Assembly: GCF_004116465.1 (NCBI RefSeq)
Contig: NZ_PDJV01000003.1
Coordinates: 1 to 64,000 of the forward strand
DNA from: Arcobacter sp. F2176
GTDB lineage: Bacteria; Campylobacterota; Campylobacteria; Campylobacterales; Arcobacteraceae
Direction of reading: 5' to 3'
DNA: 64,000 nucleotides
The notes below the pieces were generated by a model, which worked only from the letters and a program-made list of their open reading frames with translations, was not told the origin of the DNA and did not search any database. Position 1 is the first letter of the stretch, and every line of letters starts with the position of its first letter. Shown here piece by piece: positions 34,100 to 42,520 of the stretch. Position numbers and translations under genes: made by a program.

Positions 34100-34966
34100 A
34101 TGAATGATATATCTAATATAGTAGTTTATAATGATGGAGAATTGGAACTAAAAGTTTCTGTAAATGAAGAAACAATTTGGCTTACACAATCTCAAATGTC
34201 AGAATTATTTGGTACAAGTACAGATAATATTGGACTGCATTTAAAAAATATCTATAAGGGAATAGAATTAAATGAAAATTCAACTACCGAGAATTTCTCG
34301 GTAGTTCGTCAAGAGGGGAAAAGGAAAGTAACTCGTCTTATTAAGCATTATAATCTCGATGCAATAATTTCAGTTGGATATAGAATAAGTTCATCAAAAG
34401 CAACAAAATTTAGACAATGGGCAACTTCAATTCTAAAAAATTATATTCAAAATGGCTATGTAATAAATAGTGATAAAATCACCAATGAAAGATTTGTATT
34501 ATTAGAAAAAGATGTAAATATCTTAAAGAATAAGGTTGATGTTATTTCATCAAGACTAGAGGATAATAGTTTGAAAATCAAGCAAGGCATATTTTTTGAT
34601 GGGCAAGTTTATGATGCTTATAGTTTTGTATCTGATTTATTAAGAACAGCAAAAGAAGAGATAATACTTATTGATAATTATATAGATGATACAACTTTTA
34701 CACTTTTTTTAAAAGTTCTAGATATAAAAGTGACAATATTTACAAATACCATCTCAAAACAGTTAAAACTTGATTTTGCAAAATATTCTAAGCAATATGA
34801 GAATATCACTCTACAAACTTTTAAAAATTCCCATGATAGATTTTTGATAATCGATAAAAAAGAAGTTTATCATTTAGGTGCAAGTATAAAAGACCTTGGT
34901 AAAAAATGGTTTGCATTTTCTAAGATAGATATAAGTGCAAATGATTTAATATCAAAACTAGATTAA
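34100..34966 (+). CDS. RhuM-family DNA-binding domain fused to a PLD-like domain
   Basis: A 288-residue protein. The N-terminal half (about 5-120) is a RhuM/KilA-N-type region with IWLTQSQMSELFGTS and a conserved RKVTRLIKHYNLDAIISVGY block. A short coiled linker (about 130-160) leads to a C-terminal domain like the phospholipase D fold. That domain contains ILIDNYIDD and then NSHDRFLIIDKKEVYHLGAS (H245), a single HxxxxxxxD-type half-site. Such fusions occur in phage-related and defence islands, but their activity is unproven. It is followed 12 bases later by the AlkC-like gene. Confidence 0.75.
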   Translation: MNDISNIVVYNDGELELKVSVNEETIWLTQSQMSELFGTSTDNIGLHLKNIYKGIELNENSTTENFSVVRQEGKRKVTRLIKHYNLDAIISVGYRISSSKATKFRQWATSILKNYIQNGYVINSDKITNERFVLLEKDVNILKNKVDVISSRLEDNSLKIKQGIFFDGQVYDAYSFVSDLLRTAKEEIILIDNYIDDTTFTLFLKVLDIKVTIFTNTISKQLKLDFAKYSKQYENITLQTFKNSHDRFLIIDKKEVYHLGASIKDLGKKWFAFSKIDISANDLISKLD

Positions 34967-34978
34967 AAAGAAGAGAAT

Positions 34979-36064
34979 ATGGCAGAACAATTAAAAAATG
35001 TATATACAAAAGAGTATATAAGAAATTTAGCAAATAAAATAAAAGAAAATTACAATGACTTTGATAATGATGGTTTTATAAATTCTATATTTAATCCTAC
35101 TTGGGAAATTTTAGAACTAAAGATGCGAATGCGACATATTGCAATTACCCTTAATGAATATTTACCCTTGCCTTATAAAAAGCAACTTGAAATATTAAAA
35201 CCTGCATCAAAAGATTTTAGTGGATTTGAAGCAATGTTTTTTCAAGACTTTGTGGAAGTTTATGGATTAGATGATTTTGAGAACTCTATGGATGCACTAG
35301 AAGTCTTTACAATTGATTCTAGTTCTGAGTTTGCAATAAGAGCATTTATCTTGAAGTATGAAGATAAAACTATGCAACAAATGAAACTTTGGGCTAAAAG
35401 TTCAAATGAACATATTAGAAGACTTGCCAGTGAAGGGTGTCGTCCTAGACTTCCTTGGGCTGTGGCACTTCCTAGATTTAAAGCAAATCCATCAAAGGTC
35501 TTTGAGATAATTGAACTTCTTAAAAATGACCCTTCTAAATATGTACAAAAATCTGTAGCAAACAATCTTAATGATATCTCAAAAGATAATCCAGAACTTG
35601 TAATTGAGTTTGTTAAAAACAACCTTGGAGTTTCCAAAGAGCTTGATTGGATATGTAAGCATGCTTCAAGAACACTGCTTAAAAAGGGTGATGAAAAAGT
35701 ATTGGAGTTATTTTCTTTTGGAAAATCACATCATATAGATATTTCTAATTTTATTTGCGATGAACTTGTAAAAGTTGATGATTATTTAAATTTCTCCTTT
35801 GAAGTTGTTTCAGATGAAGAACTTGGGAATATTAGAGTTGAGTATGGAATGTATTATTTAAAATCAAATAGGGCACATAACAAAAAAGTTTTTATGATAA
35901 GTCAAAATGAGGTAAAATCAAATAATAAAAAGTTTATAAAAAAACAAAGCTTTAAAAATATGACTACTAGAAAACACTATTTAGGCAAACACTATATTTC
36001 TATTATAATAAATGGTAAAGAGATGATAAAAAAGGAATTTATTTTAGATGACACCTGCAATTAG
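34979..36064 (+). CDS. AlkC-type DNA alkylation repair glycosylase
   Basis: A 361-residue HEAT-like repeat protein. The conserved block [19 protein letters not shown] (about residues 147-165) marks the AlkC/AlkD superfamily. The C-terminal 80 residues, rich in beta-type sequence and ending in [11 protein letters not shown], match the extra Ig-like domain that distinguishes AlkC from AlkD. AlkC removes 3-methyladenine and similar bases without base flipping. The gene overlaps the next one by 17 bases, so the two are coupled. Confidence 0.85.
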   Translation: MAEQLKNVYTKEYIRNLANKIKENYNDFDNDGFINSIFNPTWEILELKMRMRHIAITLNEYLPLPYKKQLEILKPASKDFSGFEAMFFQDFVEVYGLDDFENSMDALEVFTIDSSSEFAIRAFILKYEDKTMQQMKLWAKSSNEHIRRLASEGCRPRLPWAVALPRFKANPSKVFEIIELLKNDPSKYVQKSVANNLNDISKDNPELVIEFVKNNLGVSKELDWICKHASRTLLKKGDEKVLELFSFGKSHHIDISNFICDELVKVDDYLNFSFEVVSDEELGNIRVEYGMYYLKSNRAHNKKVFMISQNEVKSNNKKFIKKQSFKNMTTRKHYLGKHYISIIINGKEMIKKEFILDDTCN

Positions 36065-36515
36065 ATTACTTAAAAAGAATAAATGTGATTTTAAAATACA
36101 TAAATATGACCATGACCCAGCTTGCACAAATTTTGGGGAAGAAGCAGTTATTAAATTAAACCTTGATAAGAATAGAGTATTTAAAACATTATTAGTAGAA
36201 CTAACACCAAAAGAGTTAATTGTTTGTGTAATACCTGTATCTAAACAACTAAGTTTGAAAGATGTAGCAAATGCATTTAAAGTAAAAAAAGCACAAATGG
36301 CAGATAAAGATGAAGCTCAAAAAGTCACAGGATACTTACTTGGTGGAATATCACCTTTGGGACAGAAAAAAAGATTAAAAACTCTTGTTGATGAAAGTGC
36401 ATTTAATTATGAGACTATCTTTGTAAGTGGTGGTAAAAGAGGTTTAGATATTGAATTAAAAGCAGAAGATATTGTAAGCTTAGTTGGCGCCCAAAAATTT
36501 CTTATTAGTACTTAG
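36048..36515 (+). CDS. ybaK: YbaK/EbsC-family aminoacyl-tRNA deacylase
   Basis: A 155-residue single-domain protein. The YbaK pattern is visible in the opening [20 protein letters not shown], in the catalytic-lysine region VFKTLLVEL, and in [16 protein letters not shown]. It hydrolyses Cys-tRNA(Pro), correcting prolyl-tRNA synthetase errors. It starts within the end of the AlkC-like gene. Confidence 0.92.
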   Translation: MTPAIRLLKKNKCDFKIHKYDHDPACTNFGEEAVIKLNLDKNRVFKTLLVELTPKELIVCVIPVSKQLSLKDVANAFKVKKAQMADKDEAQKVTGYLLGGISPLGQKKRLKTLVDESAFNYETIFVSGGKRGLDIELKAEDIVSLVGAQKFLIST

Positions 36516-36576
36516 GTTTAACTTCTCTTTAATCTTTTGCATGTAGTATTATATAAAGAAAAACGAAAGGATTTAT

Positions 36577-39500
36577 ATGACTTCTTCAGATATGAATGCA
36601 GTATGTTCTCAATTATTGAAACCCGAAGATTTAGAGATTTCCGATGAGTTGTTCAGTCAAGTTCAAACAGACAAAATTGTTACAAACATAATAAAAGAAA
36701 AGAATTCCATTGATATAAAGATATTTTCTATTCACCAGTTATATTTGTCTTTAGTTACTCCAATATTACATGATATTGGTTTTTTGATTATTGATGAAGT
36801 TACTTATAATGTTCAAAATGGAAAAGATCAAATTTTTGTTTCAAGGTTTAATCTAAAGTTACAAAAAGATGATGATATAGACAAAATATTAAATGCTAAA
36901 AATAATTTAGAAAATGTTATTACAAAAGTTATAAGTGATGAATGTATTCAACACTCAAGGGTATTTTCATTGGTTTATAATGAAAACTTTGATGAAAGAA
37001 AGATAAGTTTAGTAAGAGCGATGATTGAATACATTGATCAAGCAGTTCTCACTATAAATTCTGCAACGATTTTAAATATATATATTACCCATCACGATAT
37101 TACTAAGCTTTTTGTAGACTATTTTTACATAAAGTTTGACCCCAGTGTTAAAAAAAGAGACTCTAAGTTAAAAGATTTAAAAGAAAAAATAGAAGAAAAA
37201 ATTAAGCAAATACCTCAAATAATTGATGATAAGATTTTAAAATTGACTTTGTCATTTTTGGATTCTCTTCTAAGAACAAGTTATTTTTTAGATAAAGAAA
37301 CAATTGCTTTTAAAATAAATACAGCAGAGTTTGGAGAAAACCTTAAAGGATTGCAACCAAATTTAGAGAATTTTATTTATCATGAATCTTTTTTTGGTAT
37401 TCATTTAAGAATGACAAATATCTCAAGAGGTGGTCTTAGATGGAGTGATAGACATGATGATTATAGACAAGAGATAAAATCTCTTATGATTACCCAAGAG
37501 GGTAAAAATTCTATTATTATTCCTGATGGTGCAAAGGGTGGATTTGTAATCAAAAAAGAGACAAGTGAAGTCACAAAAGAGTACTTTAAAGAAGTATATA
37601 CAATGTTTATCAATGCCAACCTTGATTTAGTAGATAATTTGGTTGACGGGAAAGTTGTAAAAGATAAAAATCTTGTTTGTTATGATGGAGATGATGCTTA
37701 TTTTGTAGTTGCTGCTGATAAAGGAACTGCTGCTATGAGTGATGTGGCAAATGAGATTGCTATTAGCAGAGGTTTTTGGTTGGGTGATGCTTTTGCAAGT
37801 GGTGGAAGTAATGGATATGGACATAAAGAGCTAGGAATTACTGCTCGAGGATCACTTAGATCAAGTGAAAGATTCTTTATTGAAGAGGGTATTGATATTT
37901 ACAAAGATAACATAACTGTCATGGGAATTGGATCTATGAATGGAGATGTTTTTGGAAATGGTCTTATCGAATCAGATAAATTTATTCTTTATGGTGCTAT
38001 TGGACATAAAGAGATTTTTGTTGACCCAACTCCAGATCCTATTCAAAGTTTCAAAGAGAGAAAAAGACTTTTTGAATCTAAAAATGGAAGTTGGAAAAAT
38101 TATAACAAAAAATTAATTTCACAAGGTGGTGGAGTATTTTTAAGAAGTGAAAAAGAGATAGAACTAACACCAGAAATTAAAAAGCTTGTGGGAACAACAA
38201 GAAAAGTAGTTAGTGGAGAAGAACTTTGTATTATGCTTCTTACTATGCCAGTGGATTTATTGTTTAATGGAGGAGTTGGAACTTATGTAAAAGCAAGTGA
38301 TGAAAACTCATTAGATATAGGTGATAAGCAAAATGAAGCGGTAAGAGTTGATGCAAATAATTTAAAAGCAAAAATTGTTTGTGAGGGTGGGAACTTAGGA
38401 TTTACACAAAAAGCAAGAATAGAGTATGCTTTAGGTGGAGGAAGAATCAATATTGATGGAATCGATAATGCAGCAGGAGTTGATACTTCTGATCATGAAG
38501 TAAATCTAAAGATTTTATTAAATATGATTAGCAATAATGAAAATATTTGTAAAGAAGATTCCCAAGCAACTTTAAACTCAATGACAGAACAAGTTGTAAA
38601 ATTAGTTTTGGATAGTAATTACAATCAAGCCTTGTCTATATCTATTGATGAAAGATTTTCAAGAAAATATTTAAATGACTTTTTAAAAGTAATTGAAGTA
38701 TTGGATAATAATATACCAGCTTTTAATAGAGCAGCTTTTCATATTCCCAAAAATGAAAATATAAATGAGATAATAGATATAAGTGGCTCAATAGTAAGAC
38801 CAGTTTTATGTTCACTTTTATCTTATTCAAAAATATTTCTAAAAAAAGTATTACTTGAATCAACTTTAGTAGATGACCAATTTGCCTTGCAGTTCTTATA
38901 TAGATATTTTCCAAAATCATTTGTTGGAGCCTATGAACATGAGATAATAAATCATCCACTAAAAAGAGAAATTATTGCAACTATGATGGCTGATATAATT
39001 GTAAATGCCCAAGGAAGTACTTTTGTTAGCGATTATGAAAAATTAGGAAATGAAAGATATTTATTAAAAATCAAATCATATTTAGTAGCAAAACAACTAT
39101 TTGGAGCTAAAGAAATACGAGAAAAAATCTATCAACAAGATTATATAATGAATGTTGATGAACAATATAAATTAATCAATAAATTAGAATATATTTTATA
39201 TGCAAGTACTAAATGGATGGTTAAATATCTTAAAAAGAATCAGTTAGATGCTACACATATTTTAGATCATAAAGATGAACTTTTTGATTTACTAAAAGAA
39301 GTACATACTCAAAAAGTAGAAAAACTAATTGATAAGGATGAACAATTTAATCTTTTCTTTTCTGTAATTGATTATCTTAGATTTGCGATTCCTGCTATAG
39401 TAATAAAAGAGAGTACAAATCACTCCTTTAAAGATGTGATTATATTATTTTACTCTCTTATACATGAGTTTAATATCTTAGACATTATTTTCTCACTTAA

Positions 39501-39771
39501 TAAAGTAGAAATAACTTCTAAAAATGATATGGTTCTAAGAAATCAAGTTTTACAATTCATTGAGTTTATTGTTGTTCATTACACTAAAAAAGTATTGAAT
39601 TTTCAAAGGTTAAATGAAGAACCAGCTGTAGCTTTTACAAACTTTATAAATAATGAAAGTGAATCATTTTATAAAGTAAGAGAAAATCTTGATCTATTTC
39701 TTACAAAAGATAATAAGGATATTAAAGAAATAGCAATTACTGTTAATCAAATGATGGTCTCTTTATTATAA
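36577..39771 (+). CDS. gdhB: NAD-dependent glutamate dehydrogenase, about 120 kDa form
   Basis: A 1064-residue enzyme of the large bacterial NAD-GDH family. The catalytic core begins at about 275 with LRMTNISRGGLRWSDRHDDY and the substrate lysine region DGAKGGF (318-323). The NAD-binding part includes MGIGSMNGDVFGNG, and FNGGVGTYVK and CEGGNLGFTQ follow. It deaminates glutamate to 2-oxoglutarate and ammonium. The common 180-kDa enzymes have about 1600 residues with longer N-terminal ACT-like regions; here that part is reduced to about 270. It is monocistronic, with its own ribosome binding site (AAAGGA). Confidence 0.9.
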   Translation: MTSSDMNAVCSQLLKPEDLEISDELFSQVQTDKIVTNIIKEKNSIDIKIFSIHQLYLSLVTPILHDIGFLIIDEVTYNVQNGKDQIFVSRFNLKLQKDDDIDKILNAKNNLENVITKVISDECIQHSRVFSLVYNENFDERKISLVRAMIEYIDQAVLTINSATILNIYITHHDITKLFVDYFYIKFDPSVKKRDSKLKDLKEKIEEKIKQIPQIIDDKILKLTLSFLDSLLRTSYFLDKETIAFKINTAEFGENLKGLQPNLENFIYHESFFGIHLRMTNISRGGLRWSDRHDDYRQEIKSLMITQEGKNSIIIPDGAKGGFVIKKETSEVTKEYFKEVYTMFINANLDLVDNLVDGKVVKDKNLVCYDGDDAYFVVAADKGTAAMSDVANEIAISRGFWLGDAFASGGSNGYGHKELGITARGSLRSSERFFIEEGIDIYKDNITVMGIGSMNGDVFGNGLIESDKFILYGAIGHKEIFVDPTPDPIQSFKERKRLFESKNGSWKNYNKKLISQGGGVFLRSEKEIELTPEIKKLVGTTRKVVSGEELCIMLLTMPVDLLFNGGVGTYVKASDENSLDIGDKQNEAVRVDANNLKAKIVCEGGNLGFTQKARIEYALGGGRINIDGIDNAAGVDTSDHEVNLKILLNMISNNENICKEDSQATLNSMTEQVVKLVLDSNYNQALSISIDERFSRKYLNDFLKVIEVLDNNIPAFNRAAFHIPKNENINEIIDISGSIVRPVLCSLLSYSKIFLKKVLLESTLVDDQFALQFLYRYFPKSFVGAYEHEIINHPLKREIIATMMADIIVNAQGSTFVSDYEKLGNERYLLKIKSYLVAKQLFGAKEIREKIYQQDYIMNVDEQYKLINKLEYILYASTKWMVKYLKKNQLDATHILDHKDELFDLLKEVHTQKVEKLIDKDEQFNLFFSVIDYLRFAIPAIVIKESTNHSFKDVIILFYSLIHEFNILDIIFSLNKVEITSKNDMVLRNQVLQFIEFIVVHYTKKVLNFQRLNEEPAVAFTNFINNESESFYKVRENLDLFLTKDNKDIKEIAITVNQMMVSLL

Positions 39772-39838
39772 GCTGAGATTATAACTTTTTGTTAACAAAA
39801 CTGATGTATAATAATTGAAAAGAATAAAAGGATTAATT

Positions 39839-40054
39839 ATGAAAAGTAATATGAATAATGAACCAAGTTTAAATAAAATAGATGATTACAATGGAAAAGA
39901 ATCAAAAAGTAAAAGAAACACAATAAGACTTGTGATAATAGCTCTTTTGGTTTTTGGATGCATTTATTCATTTTTTAGATATGAGAATAATCAAGTAAAT
40001 GATTATGTAGGGACACCTGAAAAACCAGGAATCAACACAACCAAAGGGAAATAA
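39839..40054 (+). CDS. Small single-pass membrane protein
   Basis: A 71-residue protein with a polar, lysine-rich N terminus, one transmembrane helix at about 33-50 (LVIIALLVFGCIYSFF) and a 20-residue outer tail ending GINTTKGK. The ATG at 39839 follows AAAAGGATTAATT; a TTG at 39815 is less likely. I do not recognise it. The next gene starts directly after its stop codon, so the two are co-translated and may work together. Confidence 0.65.
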   Translation: MKSNMNNEPSLNKIDDYNGKESKSKRNTIRLVIIALLVFGCIYSFFRYENNQVNDYVGTPEKPGINTTKGK

Positions 40055-41329
40055 TTGTTTCAAGACTTTTTTGAATATCATCAACAAACTAAACACTCAT
40101 ACTATTCTGTTAGAAGTAACCCTAACAGAATAGATTGGGACAATCCTCCTTTTAGATTTAAGCCTTATTTTGAGAGTAAAAGAGTTGTTTTAGATTTAGA
40201 AAAAGAGAATCACAGATTTATTTATCAAAGTGCTGGAATAACTGCTAAAAAAACTTATCCAGGAGTTGAGTATTATCTAAGAGTAATACCTAGTGCAGGG
40301 GCACTCTATCCTAATGAAATCTATTTTCAAAGTAGAAATAACCAAGATATTGATGATGGAATTTATCATTATGATAGTTCTTCAAATTCTATAGAACTGT
40401 TAAATCCTATTGAAGATGATGGATTAGATCCATATTTTGGATATGAAAAAAAACAAAATGGATTTATTTTTTTAGTTTCATCTGTATATTATCGTTCATC
40501 TTGGAAATACAAGAATAGAGGATTTCGTTATTGTTTACTTGATGCTGGACATATTTTAGGGGCACTTGAAGCTTCTTCTTATGTTTTTTCAAAGCCTTAT
40601 GAGATAAGGTACGATTTTGATAAAGAGTCTTTAAATAAAATGTTTGGTTTTGATAGGGATGAGTTTTTTACTTCTGCTTTTTTAGTAACTTTTCCTACAA
40701 ATAAAGAGGTAAAAAAATCAGATTTTAAATTGAATTATGCCTCTGCTACTGGAGATTTTGTTGAAAATGAATTGATTGAGTATGCATATAAAGATAGTTT
40801 ACCTATTCTAAATAAACAAGCACAAAATTCTTCTGCAAGTTTTAATTATAACAAAGAAGTTTTTCAAGAAACTATTTTAAATAGAAGATCCATAAGAGAG
40901 TTTAATCAAGGCTCTATGAGTAAAATAGAATTTGAAATGATAATGAAAAATATTAAAGATAATATTATAAGTGATTGTGAGGAAGAAGTTGAGATTTATT
41001 ATGTAATAAACAGAGTAAAAGATATGATTCTAGGTCTTTATCTTGACGATAAAATTATAAAAGAGGGTGACTTGAAACAAAAAGCTGGATATTTGTGCCT
41101 AGAGCAAGATTTAGGTAAAAGTTCTGCTGTTACATTCTTTTTAACAACAAAATCAAAAAATTACCAAGCTGCTTATCAAAAAGCAGGAATTATCGGACAT
41201 AGATTATATTTGGCTTCAAATTACTTGGGATATGGTTGTAGCGGAATAGGTGCTTATTATGATGATGAAGTATGTGAGTTTATAGGTGATAATACAATGG
41301 TTTTATATGCTTTAGCTATTGGAAAATAG
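40055..41329 (+). CDS. SagB-type dehydrogenase / tandem nitroreductase-like protein
   Basis: A 424-residue protein with two nitroreductase-fold halves. The first has the SagB pattern RVIPSAGALYPNEIYF (about 75-90). The second begins at about 270 with NRRSIREFNQGSMS and ends with GCSGIGAYYDDEVCEFIGD. SagB proteins are FMN enzymes that oxidise azolines in peptide natural products, but free-standing tandem forms of unknown role are widespread. The start is TTG at 40055, placed by AAAGGG eight bases upstream. No cyclodehydratase or precursor peptide is nearby, so a peptide-modifying role is not supported. Confidence 0.82.
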   Translation: MFQDFFEYHQQTKHSYYSVRSNPNRIDWDNPPFRFKPYFESKRVVLDLEKENHRFIYQSAGITAKKTYPGVEYYLRVIPSAGALYPNEIYFQSRNNQDIDDGIYHYDSSSNSIELLNPIEDDGLDPYFGYEKKQNGFIFLVSSVYYRSSWKYKNRGFRYCLLDAGHILGALEASSYVFSKPYEIRYDFDKESLNKMFGFDRDEFFTSAFLVTFPTNKEVKKSDFKLNYASATGDFVENELIEYAYKDSLPILNKQAQNSSASFNYNKEVFQETILNRRSIREFNQGSMSKIEFEMIMKNIKDNIISDCEEEVEIYYVINRVKDMILGLYLDDKIIKEGDLKQKAGYLCLEQDLGKSSAVTFFLTTKSKNYQAAYQKAGIIGHRLYLASNYLGYGCSGIGAYYDDEVCEFIGDNTMVLYALAIGK

Positions 41330-41342
41330 CTAAAGTATATAA

Positions 41343-41798
41343 TTACATTTTAAACATAGAGTGAGGTGAATCACTAGAATTTACCATCCAAATAGAAAAA
41401 ATATCTATATACTCCCAAAATGATTTTTTTAACTCTTCATTTAAATTTGTCTCTTCAATTGCTTTTGCAAAATTTTCAAGCCAAATAACTCTTGCATTTG
41501 AGTCAATTTTAAAAGGAGAGTGCCTTGCTACCATTCTTGGTGCTCCTCTTGAGTGATCAAAATATCTAGGTCCTCCACAAATTTGTATAAAAAAATCAGC
41601 TGCATGTTTTTTAGCTGCATCAAGTCCTTCTTTTGTAGGAGGAAAGAGTCCTTTTATTTCTGTTTGTACTAAAAAATCATAGTGCTTGGCAATCATTTCT
41701 CTCATGCCTTCTTCTCCTAAAACTTCTAATATCTTAGGGTTTGGTAAAGCTACATTTGGTCTTTGCCCAAATGCACCTTCTGTAATAGTATAATTCAT
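41343..41798 (-). CDS. Truncated haemoglobin, group II-like
   Basis: A 151-residue globin. The E/F region FIQICGGPRYFDHSRGAPRM and the proximal histidine in RHSPFKID match group II truncated haemoglobins, and WLENF carries the conserved Trp G8. The Tyr in AKHYDFLV fits position B10. A 20-residue N-terminal extension precedes the fold. Members bind oxygen or nitric oxide. It converges on the SagB-like gene with a 13-base gap and has its own ribosome binding site. Confidence 0.88.
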   Translation of the reverse strand: MNYTITEGAFGQRPNVALPNPKILEVLGEEGMREMIAKHYDFLVQTEIKGLFPPTKEGLDAAKKHAADFFIQICGGPRYFDHSRGAPRMVARHSPFKIDSNARVIWLENFAKAIEETNLNEELKKSFWEYIDIFSIWMVNSSDSPHSMFKM

Positions 41799-41894
41799 TA
41801 TTTGCCTTTTTTCTTTTTAAAAGACTATACTACAACAGCTATGCTGAAAAAAAATATATGATATAATCATTAATTAATTTCTTAAGGAGTTACC

Positions 41895-42413
41895 ATGAAA
41901 AAAGTTTTTGTTTTAATATATAGTGCACTTTCATCGCTTTTATTTTCCTCTTCATTACTTGCAAGTGATATAGAAGTTTCTTTTACTGATAAGAAATGGG
42001 ATGGTCAAACAATTCCTTTAGATGAAGTATGTTCAAATTATAATGTAGAAGCTGGAAGTACACCAGGTTTGTATATTGAAAACCTTCCAGATGGTGCTAA
42101 AAAAGTTATTTTAAAGTTCAATGATAAGACTTTTACTAAAATGGATAATGGAGGACATGGTATATTATCTTTTGATATAGAAGAAGATTCTACTAATGTA
42201 GAAATTCCTCCTCAAATAGGAGAAACTTTCGAGTTAGATGAAAGTTTCTCCGTTGTAAAAGCACATACTGGAACAAGATTTGGGAAACAAGAAGGTGCCT
42301 ATTTAGCTCCTTGCTCTGGTGGTAAGGGCAATACTTATACTGTTGACATCTCAATTTTAAATTCAGATGGTAAAGTTTTGGCTAGTAAAGAATTAATCTT
42401 AGGTAAGTATTAA
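41895..42413 (+). CDS. Secreted PEBP/YbhB-like protein
   Basis: A 172-residue exported protein with a signal peptide (about 1-23, ending LLAS). The mature part recalls the phosphatidylethanolamine-binding protein fold: LPDGAKKVILKFND at about 64, and EGAYLAPCSGGKGNTYTVDI near 137, resembling the YxGPCPP...HxY ligand-site motif. Two cysteines could pair. The function of periplasmic YbhB-like proteins is not established. Own promoter and terminator, so monocistronic. Confidence 0.6.
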   Translation: MKKVFVLIYSALSSLLFSSSLLASDIEVSFTDKKWDGQTIPLDEVCSNYNVEAGSTPGLYIENLPDGAKKVILKFNDKTFTKMDNGGHGILSFDIEEDSTNVEIPPQIGETFELDESFSVVKAHTGTRFGKQEGAYLAPCSGGKGNTYTVDISILNSDGKVLASKELILGKY

Positions 42414-42446
42414 TTAATTTAGTTATTTTAAGATTATTTATGTCAG

Positions 42447-42472
42447 AATGGTAACTCAAAGTAGTTACCATT
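42447..42472 (+). terminator. Terminator after the PEBP-like gene
   Basis: AATGGTAACT and AGTTACCATT form a perfect ten-pair stem with a six-base loop followed by TT. A strong intrinsic terminator. Confidence 0.85.
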
Positions 42473-42520
42473 TTGAGTATCTATATTAAATAATTCTATT
42501 TATCAAAAAAGAGGTTACTG

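Noticed and set aside
39839-41329. Azole-peptide (SagB) biosynthetic cluster with the 71-residue protein as precursor
   Set aside because: The small protein is a membrane anchor without a Cys/Ser/Thr-rich core, and no cyclodehydratase, maturation or export genes are near.
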